From NCBI GenBank assembly GCA_027587225.1, contig JAPDDQ010000023.1, positions 1 to 64,000 on the forward strand: a DNA stretch of 64,000 nucleotides, given 5' to 3'. Numbering within the stretch: position 1 is the first letter of the stretch; every line of letters begins with the position of its first letter. This document shows, in pieces, positions 33,347 to 41,647 of this stretch. Both the position numbers and the translations under genes were made by a program. The notes beneath the pieces were generated by a model. It did no database searches. It was not told the origin of the DNA and saw nothing but the letters and a program-made list of their open reading frames with translations. The DNA comes from Solirubrobacter taibaiensis. Lineage in GTDB: Bacteria; Actinomycetota; Thermoleophilia; Solirubrobacterales; Solirubrobacteraceae.

Positions 33347-35428
33347 TCAACCGGAACGGAAGCGGATCGCGTCGCGCAGGCCGGCCTCGGCCTCGTCCGC
33401 CGCGTTGTCCCAGGTGCGTTGCTGCGCGAACGCGAGCCCTTCGTGGGCGCGGCGCTCCCACAGCGCCTCGTCGTCGAGCAGGCGCTCGAGCGCGTCCGCG
33501 ATCGCGATCGGGTCGTCCGGCGCGAGCTCGATCGGACCATCCTCACCGAACACGCTCTCGATGCTCCGGCCCGCGAGCTCCACGCACGGCAACCCGCAGG
33601 CCAGCATCTCCTGCGGGATCAGCGAGTAGTTCGTCAGCGACAGCGACAGGCCGACGCGCGCCTCCGAGTACGCCCATGAGAGCTCGACGGGCGAGGCGAT
33701 CCCGAGGTGCTCGTAGGGGAACGGCGTCTCCGTCGGCTTCGTGTCGCCGAACAGCACGAACCGTGTGCCCGGCCGGCGCCGGTGCAGCTCCGCGAGGGCG
33801 AGCAGCCCGAGCGGCACGGCCCGCCGAGCCGTCACGTCACGGGCGTAGAAGATCACCGTGTCCGTCCGTCGCGGCACCTCGCGCGGATGGTAGATCGCGT
33901 GGTCGACGCCGAGCTCGAAGAACGTGCCGGAAGCGCCGTAGCGGTCGTGCACGAGGTCGCGCAGCCACGGGCTGGCGGCGATGACGTACAGGCCGGCCTC
34001 GTACGTGCGGGCGGCGAACAGCGACTCGGCGGAGGTGGCGAAGAACTCGGGCTCGTGGTCCTGCACCAGGTAGGCGCGCCCGGAGCAGTCCGGCAGCCGC
34101 AGCACGGGATAGACGGTGTCCCACCCGGTCGCCAGGACCACGTCGGCGCCGTACCAGGCGTCGAAGCCCTTGTACACGGGACCGGCCGTGGGGCGGAAGA
34201 ACTCGCGCAGGTTCCCGCGGATGACCGCGGGCCACTCGTCCCGGTGGTAGCCCAGCGGGTCGTACAGCCACGTGGAGACCGTGTGGCCACGGTCCTCCAG
34301 GCGCGTGAGCAGGTTGTAGATCGTCGAGTGGCCGCCGCTCCCGCGCCGGAACGGCGGGATCACGACCGCGATGTGCAGGCTGCCGGAGTCGGCGAGGCCG
34401 GGCACGGGGTCCAGGAGCGGCGCGGAGCCTGCGCGCGCGAGGTCGCTGATCGCGGAGAAGATCGACTGGCGCCCAGCCGGCCGTGGCACGGTCGGCTTCG
34501 GACCGGCCAGAGCCGTGGCGCCGCGTTGCTCGAGCGACAGCGCGCGCTGGGCGCCGTCCGGAAGCCGGTGGGCCTGCGACCCGAGGGCGGACGCGAGCTT
34601 GCGCGTCGTGTGGTGCAGCGCGGAGCGGCCCGTGGCGGCTGCCAGCCTGCCCGCCGGCCAGTCGTGCTCGCCCATCCAGCGACGATCGGCGGTGACGAGC
34701 GCACGCACGTCGCGCACCGTGGAGCGCACACCGATCCGTTCGACATGCCCGCTCGTCTCGTACAGACCGCGGTACTCGTCGAAGTAGCGCCGGGCGAATC
34801 CGAGCGGCGAGTAGTCGTGCGCGTGCAGCACCGCCGCGTCGGGCGCGTAGACGCGCGCCCAGCCGTGCGATCCCATCGCCCGGGCGAAGGCCTGGTCCTC
34901 GGCGTACGCGATGTCGGCGAACCGCACCTGCTCCCAGCACGCGCGGCGGTAGCAGGCGTTCACGTTGGACAAGAACATCTGCTCGTCCGACAGCACGGTC
35001 GGCCGCCCGTCGGGAGCGAAGCCGGCGAAGAACTCCGTCAACTCGCGCGCGATCATCACCGACGTGTCGGGGCGTGGCCGGTGTGGGCCGAACGCGGCGC
35101 CCACCTCCGGGCCGATGGCGAACGCCTCGTCGTAGGCGTCCAGCCACCCCGGCAACGGCGTGGCGTCCTGCGTGAGGAAGGCGAGCAGGTCGCCGCGTGC
35201 GTGCTCGGCGGCGAAGTTGCGGGTCCGGCCGTGGCCGAATTGCGCTTTCGGGATCTCGAGCACGCGGGCGCCCGCCGCGCGCGCGATGTCCTGTGAGCCG
35301 TCGCTCGAGCCCGAATCGACGACGAGCAACTCCACCTCGTGGCCCTGGGCGAGCACGCCCTCGAACAGCTCCGACAGGAGATCTGCCCCGTCGAGCACGG
35401 GCACGATGACCGAGAAGCGCGGCGTCAT
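33347..35428 (-). CDS. bifunctional GT2-GT4 rhamnosyltransferase-like fusion
   Basis: A 693-residue two-domain protein. The N-terminal GT2 (about 1-250) has FSVIVPVLDGADLL, FGHGRTRNFAAEHA and LLAFLTQDATPLPGWL, the rhamnosyltransferase pattern. The C-terminal GT-B part (about 350-690) has PPFRRGSGGHSTIYNLL, YLVQDHEPEFFATSAES and YSLIPQEMLACGLPCVEL, resembling WsaF-type beta-1,2-rhamnosyltransferases. One chain could thus add two successive residues. The ATG overlaps the stop of the small coiled-coil gene. It is the last gene of the wzt-wzm operon. Confidence 0.85.
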   Translation of the reverse strand: MTPRFSVIVPVLDGADLLSELFEGVLAQGHEVELLVVDSGSSDGSQDIARAAGARVLEIPKAQFGHGRTRNFAAEHARGDLLAFLTQDATPLPGWLDAYDEAFAIGPEVGAAFGPHRPRPDTSVMIARELTEFFAGFAPDGRPTVLSDEQMFLSNVNACYRRACWEQVRFADIAYAEDQAFARAMGSHGWARVYAPDAAVLHAHDYSPLGFARRYFDEYRGLYETSGHVERIGVRSTVRDVRALVTADRRWMGEHDWPAGRLAAATGRSALHHTTRKLASALGSQAHRLPDGAQRALSLEQRGATALAGPKPTVPRPAGRQSIFSAISDLARAGSAPLLDPVPGLADSGSLHIAVVIPPFRRGSGGHSTIYNLLTRLEDRGHTVSTWLYDPLGYHRDEWPAVIRGNLREFFRPTAGPVYKGFDAWYGADVVLATGWDTVYPVLRLPDCSGRAYLVQDHEPEFFATSAESLFAARTYEAGLYVIAASPWLRDLVHDRYGASGTFFELGVDHAIYHPREVPRRTDTVIFYARDVTARRAVPLGLLALAELHRRRPGTRFVLFGDTKPTETPFPYEHLGIASPVELSWAYSEARVGLSLSLTNYSLIPQEMLACGLPCVELAGRSIESVFGEDGPIELAPDDPIAIADALERLLDDEALWERRAHEGLAFAQQRTWDNAADEAEAGLRDAIRFRSG

Positions 35429-35697
35429 CGGACGAGCTTGCGCTTGAGCAGCCGGACGCGCCGCAGCACGGCGCGCGCGATCCGCACCGCGGCGCGAAAC
35501 TCGGCGGCGCCGGGCTTGGCCATCAGCGCGTTGAGGTCGAGGTGCCAGCGGTCCAGCCAGTACACGCGGTCCTGCGCGGCCGCGACGGCGCGGTTGGCCG
35601 CGGCGATCTGCTCGGCGCGTTCGCGCTCGAGGTGGGCGACCCGTGCGCGCAGCGCCTCGAGCTCGGCCCGTTCTTCGGTCGTCAAGTCAGCACTCAC
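35425..35697 (-). CDS. small coiled-coil protein
   Basis: A 90-residue soluble protein. Residues 5-45 form a strong heptad-type coiled coil (TEERAELEALRARVAHLERE). A tryptophan/tyrosine patch (VYWLDRWHLDL) follows, and the C-terminus is very basic (VLRRVRLLKRKLVR). No family is recognised. GTG 35697 lies 9 nt after TAGCGT. The stop is coupled to the start of the GT2-GT4 fusion, so it may be a detached scaffold or chain-length subunit of that enzyme. That is an inference. Confidence 0.7.
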   Translation of the reverse strand: MSADLTTEERAELEALRARVAHLERERAEQIAAANRAVAAAQDRVYWLDRWHLDLNALMAKPGAAEFRAAVRIARAVLRRVRLLKRKLVR

Positions 35698-35706
35698 CGC
35701 GCCACA

Positions 35707-35712
35707 ACGCTA
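35707..35712 (-). promoter_or_regulatory. candidate internal -10 (TAGCGT) before coiled-coil gene
   Basis: TAGCGT on the minus strand begins with the TAG stop of the upstream GT4 gene and ends 9 nt before GTG 35697. It would allow the last two operon genes to be transcribed separately. Confidence 0.45.
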
Positions 35713-37536
35713 GCGGGCACGACCGACCTTGCCGGCGAGCCGTAGCGCGCGCAGGAGCGCTTCGCGCGTGAACTTGCGGCTCGTGAGCGCGGCGAGCGCA
35801 CGCTGCGCATCCTGCGGGAGCGCCCCGTCGGCGCCCACCAGCGCGAGGCCGGTCGGGCCGAGCTCTTGGCGCAGCGCCCAGTAGGTGCCCTCCCAGTGGC
35901 CCCGGCCCGCCTCCGCCGCCAGCGCCTGGAAGGCCTGCACGGCCGCCGCCCGCGACGGCAACGCGAGCGTCTGGTCGTAGAGCTCGAGGTACTCGCGCGC
36001 GGTGCGGTCCCAGGTCAGCTGCTCGCCGCGGGCGCGCACGGCCGCCACGATCGCGTCGGGGCGTCCGAGGGCGGGCAGCACGCGCTGCGCGCTCGTCGCG
36101 GCGTCCCACGGGACCAGCAGCGCGTGCTCGTCCCCGAGCAGCTCACGCATCGCGCTCACGGGCGCCGTGAGCGGCAGGGTCCCCGCCGCCGCCGCCTCGA
36201 ACGGCACGAGCCCGAAGCCCTCGTCGGTCGAGGGATAGAGGACCGCGGCCGCTTCGCGGTAGAGCCAACGGCGTTCGCTGTCCGACACCGATCCGAGGCG
36301 GACGACGTGCTCGAGCGACCGCGCGTCCTCCTCGGCCCGCGAGGACCCGTGCTCGACGCCGGGACCGGCCAGCACCAGGCCACCCGTCCACCCGAGCGCC
36401 CGCAGCTCGTGGAGGAGGTCGATCGCGAACGGCCGGTTCTTGTGCCGCAGGTCGCTGCCGAGCTGGACGAGGAACGGTCGCCCGTCCAGCGGTTCGAGCC
36501 CTGCCGGCGGGCTCGCCGGTCCGGGGTCCTCGTGGTCGGTCCCCAGATACACGCGCCGCAGCCGCCCAGCGGGCACGAGATCCTCGGCGACCAGGTCTTG
36601 CGCGACATGGTCGGAGATCGCGACCACGAGATCGGCCGCCGCGAGCCCCGCGCCCGTCAGGCGCCGGTAGCCCGCCCAGGTGTCCGGCGAGGCGTGATAG
36701 AGCGGGTCGCGGTAGAGCAGCAGGTCCAGGTGCGTGACGACGAGCCGCTCGCCGACGTGAGCCAGCAGATGCAGGTCTTGCGCGCCGGAGAGCTGGTACG
36801 GCCGGTGGGCGATCGCGGTCCGGCGCGCGCCGACGACGTCCCGGATGAGCTCGACGCCGTCGAGCTCGACGTCCGGAGCCTGTTCGCCGACGAGCAGCCG
36901 CAGGCGCACGGCGCCGGTGCGTGTCAGTGCTCTCGCCAGCGCGAGCAATTGCACTTCGGTCCCGCTGCGCAGCGTGCGCAGCATGCGCCCGTCGAGCGTC
37001 ACCTCGAGCCCGTCCGCCACGCGGCGCGTCCACGTCAGGGCGCGCTCCAGCCGCGTGGCCGGCCGTAGCGGCAGGTCAGAGTGCTCGTGGCGATCCAGCG
37101 GGTTCACGGCTGACGTCGGCTCCGTGCCCCGCACGAGCACGTCGTCGGCGACGACGTGCGCGAGGCCGAGCGCGTCGCAGCGCCCCCCGAACCCCTCGTC
37201 GAGCGGGCCGGCGAGCGCCAGCGCCGCGCGCGTGACGAGCGTGCAGTCGAGCGTCAAGCGCGTCGTCCGCGGGTGCATCCGGAGCGAGCGCTGCGCCACC
37301 TCGTCGGGATCACCCGAGCCGTGCGCGATCGCCGCGACGGTGGCCACCGTCCCGGCCTCGCCCGCCGCGGCGCGCAGGCGCTCCACAAAGCCCGCGGTGA
37401 GCCGCGCTCCCGCCCGGATGACGAGCACCTCGCCGGTCGCCGCGGACAGATCGTCGACCGCACGGGCGGTCACGCCGAGTCCGCGCAGGTGCTCGACGGT
37501 GTCGGCCGCGGGCGCCGGGTGGACGAGGACCTCCAG
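35710..37536 (-). CDS. glycosyltransferase family 4 with N-terminal extension, probable CTG start
   Basis: A 608-residue protein if it starts at CTG 37536, or 587 residues from GTG 37473. The first about 190 residues resemble a degenerate GT2-type fold (LEVLVHPAPAADTVEHL, GEVLVIRAGARLTAGF). The GT-B domain follows, with LVQLGSDLRHKNRPFAI, GLVLAGPGVEHG and the EX7E in STDEGFGLVPFEAAAAGTLPL. A final helical tail ends in basic residues. The CTG directly follows the methyltransferase stop, with GGGAG 6 nt before it. The extra 21 residues look coding, so I prefer it. Confidence 0.75.
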   Translation of the reverse strand: MEVLVHPAPAADTVEHLRGLGVTARAVDDLSAATGEVLVIRAGARLTAGFVERLRAAAGEAGTVATVAAIAHGSGDPDEVAQRSLRMHPRTTRLTLDCTLVTRAALALAGPLDEGFGGRCDALGLAHVVADDVLVRGTEPTSAVNPLDRHEHSDLPLRPATRLERALTWTRRVADGLEVTLDGRMLRTLRSGTEVQLLALARALTRTGAVRLRLLVGEQAPDVELDGVELIRDVVGARRTAIAHRPYQLSGAQDLHLLAHVGERLVVTHLDLLLYRDPLYHASPDTWAGYRRLTGAGLAAADLVVAISDHVAQDLVAEDLVPAGRLRRVYLGTDHEDPGPASPPAGLEPLDGRPFLVQLGSDLRHKNRPFAIDLLHELRALGWTGGLVLAGPGVEHGSSRAEEDARSLEHVVRLGSVSDSERRWLYREAAAVLYPSTDEGFGLVPFEAAAAGTLPLTAPVSAMRELLGDEHALLVPWDAATSAQRVLPALGRPDAIVAAVRARGEQLTWDRTAREYLELYDQTLALPSRAAAVQAFQALAAEAGRGHWEGTYWALRQELGPTGLALVGADGALPQDAQRALAALTSRKFTREALLRALRLAGKVGRAR

Positions 37537-38505
37537 CTAGAGCTCCCAGCGCGAGACGGGCTGATCCTCCGGGATGGCGTCCAACTCGCCGGCGTCGATC
37601 GGCTCGAGGTCGGCGTCCGTGTAGCCCGCCTGGTCGAAGATCTCGCGCATCTTGAACTCCCGCCGGCGGCCGTCGGCCAGCGCGAACAGCCGCTCGTCGG
37701 GCGTCTTGACGACCCGCACGCCCTCGACCTCCTTGAGGCTCGGCTCACGCCGCAGGAAGCCGAAGATGTCGCGACCGCTGGTGACGGGCCACATCGGGTC
37801 GTCCGCGGCCGGCCAGTCTTTGACGACTTGATGCATCGAGTAGCGGCCGAGCTGGGCGAGGGCGCCGAGCTGGTCCTCGCTCATGTAGTAGATGTGGCCG
37901 AGCCGGTGCGGATCGTCGAACGGGCGGCTCCAGGTGTCCTGCACGAACTGGACCTCGAAGTGGTACGAGCCGCCGGGCGAGGCCAGGTTGATCGCGTGGA
38001 TCAGGATCACACCGCCGGGCCGGAGGATGCGGCGCGCGTCGAGCAGGTAGCTGAAGACGTTCTGGGGCTGCAGGTGCAGCAGCACGTCGTAGCTGTAGAT
38101 GAAGTCGATGCTGGCGTCCGCGACGTCGTTGAAGTTGCGGCCGGTGAGCTGCAGGTAGCGGACGTCCGGGCCCTCGCCGACGTGCGCGCGGGTCCGCGCG
38201 AGCATGTCGGACGAGATGTCCGCGCAGGTCAGGTGCCGGGTGCGCTCGCGCAGATGCGCGCTGAACTTGCCGCCGCCGCAGCCGAGCTCCAGCACATCCA
38301 CATCACCCAGGTACGGCGCCGCGACTTCGTGGATGATCCGCGCCGCGAACTCGGGGCCGCCCCACTCCTCGCCGAGCACCTGGGTGCCGAGGTTGAGGTC
38401 CGGTCGGTCCGCCCACTCACGGGCGTATTTCGACCACGTCTGGTTGAGCGCTTGGACCGGATCTGCGGTTGACGGTGCACTCCCTCGGCGCTTACGCAGC
38501 TGCAT
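37537..38505 (-). CDS. class I SAM-dependent methyltransferase
   Basis: A 322-residue methyltransferase. VDVLELGCGGGKFSAHL at about 69-85 is motif I, DFIYSYDVLLHLQPQNVFSYL is the acidic post-motif region, and ILRPGGVILIHAIN is motif III. The C-terminal about 100 residues (after YYMSEDQLGAL) form an extra domain of unknown type. The gene lies between wzm and a GT4. A capping or decorating methylation of the ABC-exported glycan is plausible. The stop lies directly against the GT4 CTG start. Confidence 0.82.
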   Translation of the reverse strand: MQLRKRRGSAPSTADPVQALNQTWSKYAREWADRPDLNLGTQVLGEEWGGPEFAARIIHEVAAPYLGDVDVLELGCGGGKFSAHLRERTRHLTCADISSDMLARTRAHVGEGPDVRYLQLTGRNFNDVADASIDFIYSYDVLLHLQPQNVFSYLLDARRILRPGGVILIHAINLASPGGSYHFEVQFVQDTWSRPFDDPHRLGHIYYMSEDQLGALAQLGRYSMHQVVKDWPAADDPMWPVTSGRDIFGFLRREPSLKEVEGVRVVKTPDERLFALADGRRREFKMREIFDQAGYTDADLEPIDAGELDAIPEDQPVSRWEL

Positions 38506-38529
38506 GCGCAGCAGTCAAGCAGAGTGTGT

Positions 38530-39363
38530 CTAAAGGTTCTCGGCGATGTTCGGGGCTTCGCGGTTGAACACCCACAGGCCCAGAACGAAGACGCCGATGA
38601 TGATCCCGGCGGGGATCAGCATGTGCCACGCCTCGCCCGCGGCCTCGAACACCGTCGGCGCCGTCGGGTCGACGAGCGCGTGGCGCGTCTGCGTGAGCAC
38701 CGCGGCGAGCGGGTTGAGCAAGAACTCGCTCCGGTACTCCTCCGGCACCTGCGTCGCGACGTACAGGATCGGCGAGGCGTAGAACAGCGCCTGCTGCACC
38801 ACGTCCCAGATCGGCGCGATGTCGCGGAAGCGCACGAACAGGGCACCGAGCAGCATGCCGAGGCCCGCGGCGAAGATCAGCAGGATGCCGATCAGCACCG
38901 GGAGCTGGAGCCAGGTCCACGTCGGCGTGACGCCGTTGAGCAGCGCGAAGATCAGGACCGCCACCATCGTCATGCCGACGTTGAAGAGCGCGGTGAGCAC
39001 GATCGACAGCGGGATCACGATCCGTGGGAAGCGCACTTTGCGCAGCAGACTCTCCCGCGCTACCAGCGACTGCACCGAGCCGCCCGCGATCTCCGCGAAG
39101 AACTGGAAGAGGACGATCGAGAACAGGATGCAGACCGCGTAGTGCGGCACCTCGTCGCCGAGCTTGGCGAACTCCGAGAAGACGAGGTAGATCACGCCGA
39201 ACAGGGCGAACGGGCGCGCCAGCGACCACAGGTAGCCCAGGAAGGACCCGTAGAAGCGCAGCTTCCACTCGGTGACCGCGAGCACCCAGGCGAGCGTCCA
39301 CGTGCGCCGGAGCGTCGTGGGCGTGTCCGAATGGGCCGGCGTCCGTACCGTCGCGACGCTCAT
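38530..39363 (-). CDS. wzm: polysaccharide ABC exporter permease (Wzm)
   Basis: A 277-residue ABC-2 type permease with six membrane helices. WKLRFYGSFLGYLWSLARPFALFGVIYLVFSEF, interrupted here for readability at its conserved YLWSLARP core, is typical of polysaccharide and teichoic acid exporters. GNXXL-type loop segments are replaced by ESLLRKVRFPRIVIPLS, the usual coupling helix of this family. It pairs with the Wzt gene through an ATGA overlap. It exports a lipid-linked polymer completed in the cytoplasm. Confidence 0.92.
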   Translation of the reverse strand: MSVATVRTPAHSDTPTTLRRTWTLAWVLAVTEWKLRFYGSFLGYLWSLARPFALFGVIYLVFSEFAKLGDEVPHYAVCILFSIVLFQFFAEIAGGSVQSLVARESLLRKVRFPRIVIPLSIVLTALFNVGMTMVAVLIFALLNGVTPTWTWLQLPVLIGILLIFAAGLGMLLGALFVRFRDIAPIWDVVQQALFYASPILYVATQVPEEYRSEFLLNPLAAVLTQTRHALVDPTAPTVFEAAGEAWHMLIPAGIIIGVFVLGLWVFNREAPNIAENL

Positions 39364-40613
39364 GCTCGCTTGATCTCCATGACCTGGTCGAGGTCGACGA
39401 GCCCGCCGGTGCTGCGCGTCGCGGACACGAGCAACGTCGCGGCGTGCTCGCGCTCGTCCACCACGTCAGCGGCGTTGCCGTTGCGGGCGATCACCGGGCT
39501 CAGCGAATACTGGCCGGCGGTGAAGCGGAACGAGAACCCGATCTTGACCACGACGGTCTCCCCGGCCTTGAACGAGCCGGTCGCGGCGCGCTCGAACTGT
39601 GAGGACGCGGCCATCACCGTCTGCCCGGACTGCGTGTGCAGCGCCCAGCCGACGATCGGGTCCTGCATGTCCTCCAGGAACTCGACCTCGAACAGCCCGA
39701 AGCAGAACTCGCCCTGCGACAGCGTGTCGACACGCTCCCAGCCCGAGTTCTCGAACCACGTGCGGGTGATCCGCGCGGACTTCTGGTCGCCGTGCCGGCC
39801 CTCTTGGACGTCGTCGTGCACGATGCCGGCGAAGTTGAGCTGGTTGTAGGCGCGCGCGATCTCGCGCGGCGCTCCGAGGGCGACCATCTTGCCCTTCTCG
39901 ATCAGCATCGCGCGATGGCAGAAGCGCTCGACGGCGGACATGTCGTGGGTGACGAAGATGATCGTCTTCCCTTCGGCCTTCAGGCGCTCGAACTCCTGGT
40001 AGCACTTGTGTTGGAAGGCGGCATCGCCGACCGCGAGCACCTCGTCGACGAGCAGCACGTCGGCGTCGACCTCGATCGCGATCGAGAACGCGAGCCGCAC
40101 GGCCATGCCGGACGAGTAGTTCTTGAGCTTGAGATCGACGAACTCCTCCAGGCCGGCGAAGGCGATGATCTCGTCGAAGCGCGAGCGGGCCTGCTTGGGC
40201 GACAGGCCCAGCATGGTCGCGTTGATGATCACGTTCTCGCGCGCCGTCAAGTCCATGTTGAACCCGACGCCGAGCTCGATGAACGGGGACAGCCGCCCCT
40301 CGATCGTGATCGAGCCGGTGCCCACCGAGTAGATCCCCGCGAGGCACTTGAGCAGCGTGCTCTTCCCCGACCCGTTGCGGCCGACGATCCCGAAGAACTC
40401 GCCTGGGGCGATTTCGACCGAGATGTCCTGCACCGCCTTCAACTCGTCGAAGGTGCGCGACGCGAACGGGTGCAGCACCCGCTCCTTGAGTGTCGAATAG
40501 CGCTGATGCGGGAGCCGGAAGGTCTTCGAGACGGCGTCGACCTTGACCGCCGGTCCGGCTGTCGCCACGGGCGTCGAATCCTTCTCGGGGACAGCGTCGA
40601 TCACGGGCGGCAA
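39360..40613 (-). CDS. wzt: polysaccharide ABC exporter ATP-binding protein with cargo-binding domain (Wzt)
   Basis: A 417-residue ATPase. Walker A GRNGSGKST is at about 77-85, followed by the signature LKNYSSGMAVRLAFS and Walker B DVLLVDEVLAVGDAAF. Residues about 270-417 form a beta-sandwich Wzt C-terminal domain (GWALHTQSGQTVMAASS, GETVVVKIGFSFRF). In E. coli O9a-type systems this domain binds the methylated or phosphorylated end cap of the glycan. A TTG at 40613 lies 7 nt after TAGCGT; GTG 40604 is an alternative. This is the first gene of the exporter operon. Confidence 0.93.
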   Translation of the reverse strand: MPPVIDAVPEKDSTPVATAGPAVKVDAVSKTFRLPHQRYSTLKERVLHPFASRTFDELKAVQDISVEIAPGEFFGIVGRNGSGKSTLLKCLAGIYSVGTGSITIEGRLSPFIELGVGFNMDLTARENVIINATMLGLSPKQARSRFDEIIAFAGLEEFVDLKLKNYSSGMAVRLAFSIAIEVDADVLLVDEVLAVGDAAFQHKCYQEFERLKAEGKTIIFVTHDMSAVERFCHRAMLIEKGKMVALGAPREIARAYNQLNFAGIVHDDVQEGRHGDQKSARITRTWFENSGWERVDTLSQGEFCFGLFEVEFLEDMQDPIVGWALHTQSGQTVMAASSQFERAATGSFKAGETVVVKIGFSFRFTAGQYSLSPVIARNGNAADVVDEREHAATLLVSATRSTGGLVDLDQVMEIKRA

Positions 40614-40620
40614 GCGACCA

Positions 40621-40626
40621 ACGCTA
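40621..40626 (-). promoter_or_regulatory. candidate -10 (TAGCGT) for the wzt-wzm operon
   Basis: TAGCGT on the minus strand ends 7 nt before TTG 40613. It lies in the 19-nt gap after the preceding methyltransferase gene. Confidence 0.45.
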
Positions 40627-40632
40627 GCAACG

Positions 40633-41571
40633 TCAAGCGAGACGGAAGGCGAGTTCGCGGGCGTCCTCGGGCACCTCTTGAACCCCGTCCGCCGCGAACC
40701 GCACGCGGTTGGCGCCGGCCTCGAGCTCGAGCGTCAGCGCATGCGCTCCGGGCTCCAGCCGACGGTCGACGCCCCCGCCGTTGACCCGCACGCCTCCGGT
40801 CAGCACCGTGAGCGTCAACTCGTGCTGGGTAGCCGCGTCGGCGTACAGCAACAGAACGGCCTCGCGGGCACCCCAGCGCCAGGTGGTGCCGTCCTCGCCG
40901 TACTCGCGCCGATAGAAGCCGTCGCTCCACACAGTGGCCACCGGGGGACCCGCGTCGGCGTGCGGATCGCGTGCGAACGCATCGCCCTCCCACAGCCAGT
41001 CGTCGCGGATCTCGAGCTCGACGCGTTCGAAGCCCGCGCGGTGCAGCTCGTCGCTGAGCAGCACGCCCGTGAAGCCGGCGTGGTGGTAGTCGCCGTTGTA
41101 CGCCTGGGTGCCGAACAGGAAGTGCATGACCTGCCGATGGCGCTCGGGATCGTCGTCGCGCCGCAGCCAGGACAGGAGCGACGTCAGGTCGGGCACGCGC
41201 AGCCACAGCCGGCCGCCCGGGGCGAGCAGCCGCCGCCACTCCTGCAGCGCGACGGGCACGTCGGCGCGTTCCAGGTGCTCGAGGATGTCCTGCGCGATGA
41301 TCTCCTCGTAGCGCCCGGACGGCAGCGCCGTGAGCGCTCGCACGTCGCCCACGAGGTCCGGGTCGTGGAAGTCGTTGAGGTCCACGTTGAGGTAGTCCGG
41401 GCGGTTGTCCCAGCCGGCGCCGAGGTTGAGCTTGCGCGGGAAGTCGAGCGGGTCGAACGGCTTGGGCGGGTGCCCGAAGCGGTCCACGAGCGCGTTGCGC
41501 ATCCGCATGGGCACGCGGCGTCGCCAACTGCGCGGCACGCGCGCGGCAAGATGTCCAAGGGCGATCGGCAT
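40633..41571 (-). CDS. SAM-dependent methyltransferase with C-terminal beta-domain
   Basis: A 312-residue protein. FPRKLNLGAGWDNRPDYLNVDL (split at LNLGAG) is the motif I of the family with an LNXGXG loop. QDILEHLERADVPVAL and LLAPGGRLWLRVPDL complete the SAM domain. After about residue 215 a beta-rich domain (ATQHELTLTVLTGG, LEPGAHALTLELEAGANRV) resembles a small carbohydrate-binding sandwich. Several upstream starts exist. ATG 41571 lies 10 nt after TACCAT; ATG 41583 and ATG 41649 are alternatives, and the last would overlap the divergent GT4 start. Confidence 0.78.
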   Translation of the reverse strand: MPIALGHLAARVPRSWRRRVPMRMRNALVDRFGHPPKPFDPLDFPRKLNLGAGWDNRPDYLNVDLNDFHDPDLVGDVRALTALPSGRYEEIIAQDILEHLERADVPVALQEWRRLLAPGGRLWLRVPDLTSLLSWLRRDDDPERHRQVMHFLFGTQAYNGDYHHAGFTGVLLSDELHRAGFERVELEIRDDWLWEGDAFARDPHADAGPPVATVWSDGFYRREYGEDGTTWRWGAREAVLLLYADAATQHELTLTVLTGGVRVNGGGVDRRLEPGAHALTLELEAGANRVRFAADGVQEVPEDARELAFRLA

Positions 41572-41581
41572 TGGCCACGGC

Positions 41582-41587
41582 ATGGTA
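41582..41587 (-). promoter_or_regulatory. candidate -10 (TACCAT) for methyltransferase gene
   Basis: TACCAT on the minus strand ends 10 nt before ATG 41571. Confidence 0.35.
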
Positions 41588-41631
41588 GGGAACGTGCGAC
41601 CACGGCTTATGTCGCGGTCGTGCACTGCCGC

Positions 41632-41637
41632 TAGGCT
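41632..41637 (+). promoter_or_regulatory. candidate -10 (TAGGCT) for GT4-GT4-fusion operon
   Basis: TAGGCT ends 10 nt before ATG 41648, with no Shine-Dalgarno between them. Confidence 0.5.
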
Positions 41638-41647
41638 GCGCGGCTTC

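Noticed and set aside
30874..33546. 890-codon open frame antisense to the DUF2142 gene
   Set aside because: Its composition is dominated by Arg, Glu, Asp and His repeats, a shadow of hydrophobic codons on the coding strand. It has no recognisable motif.
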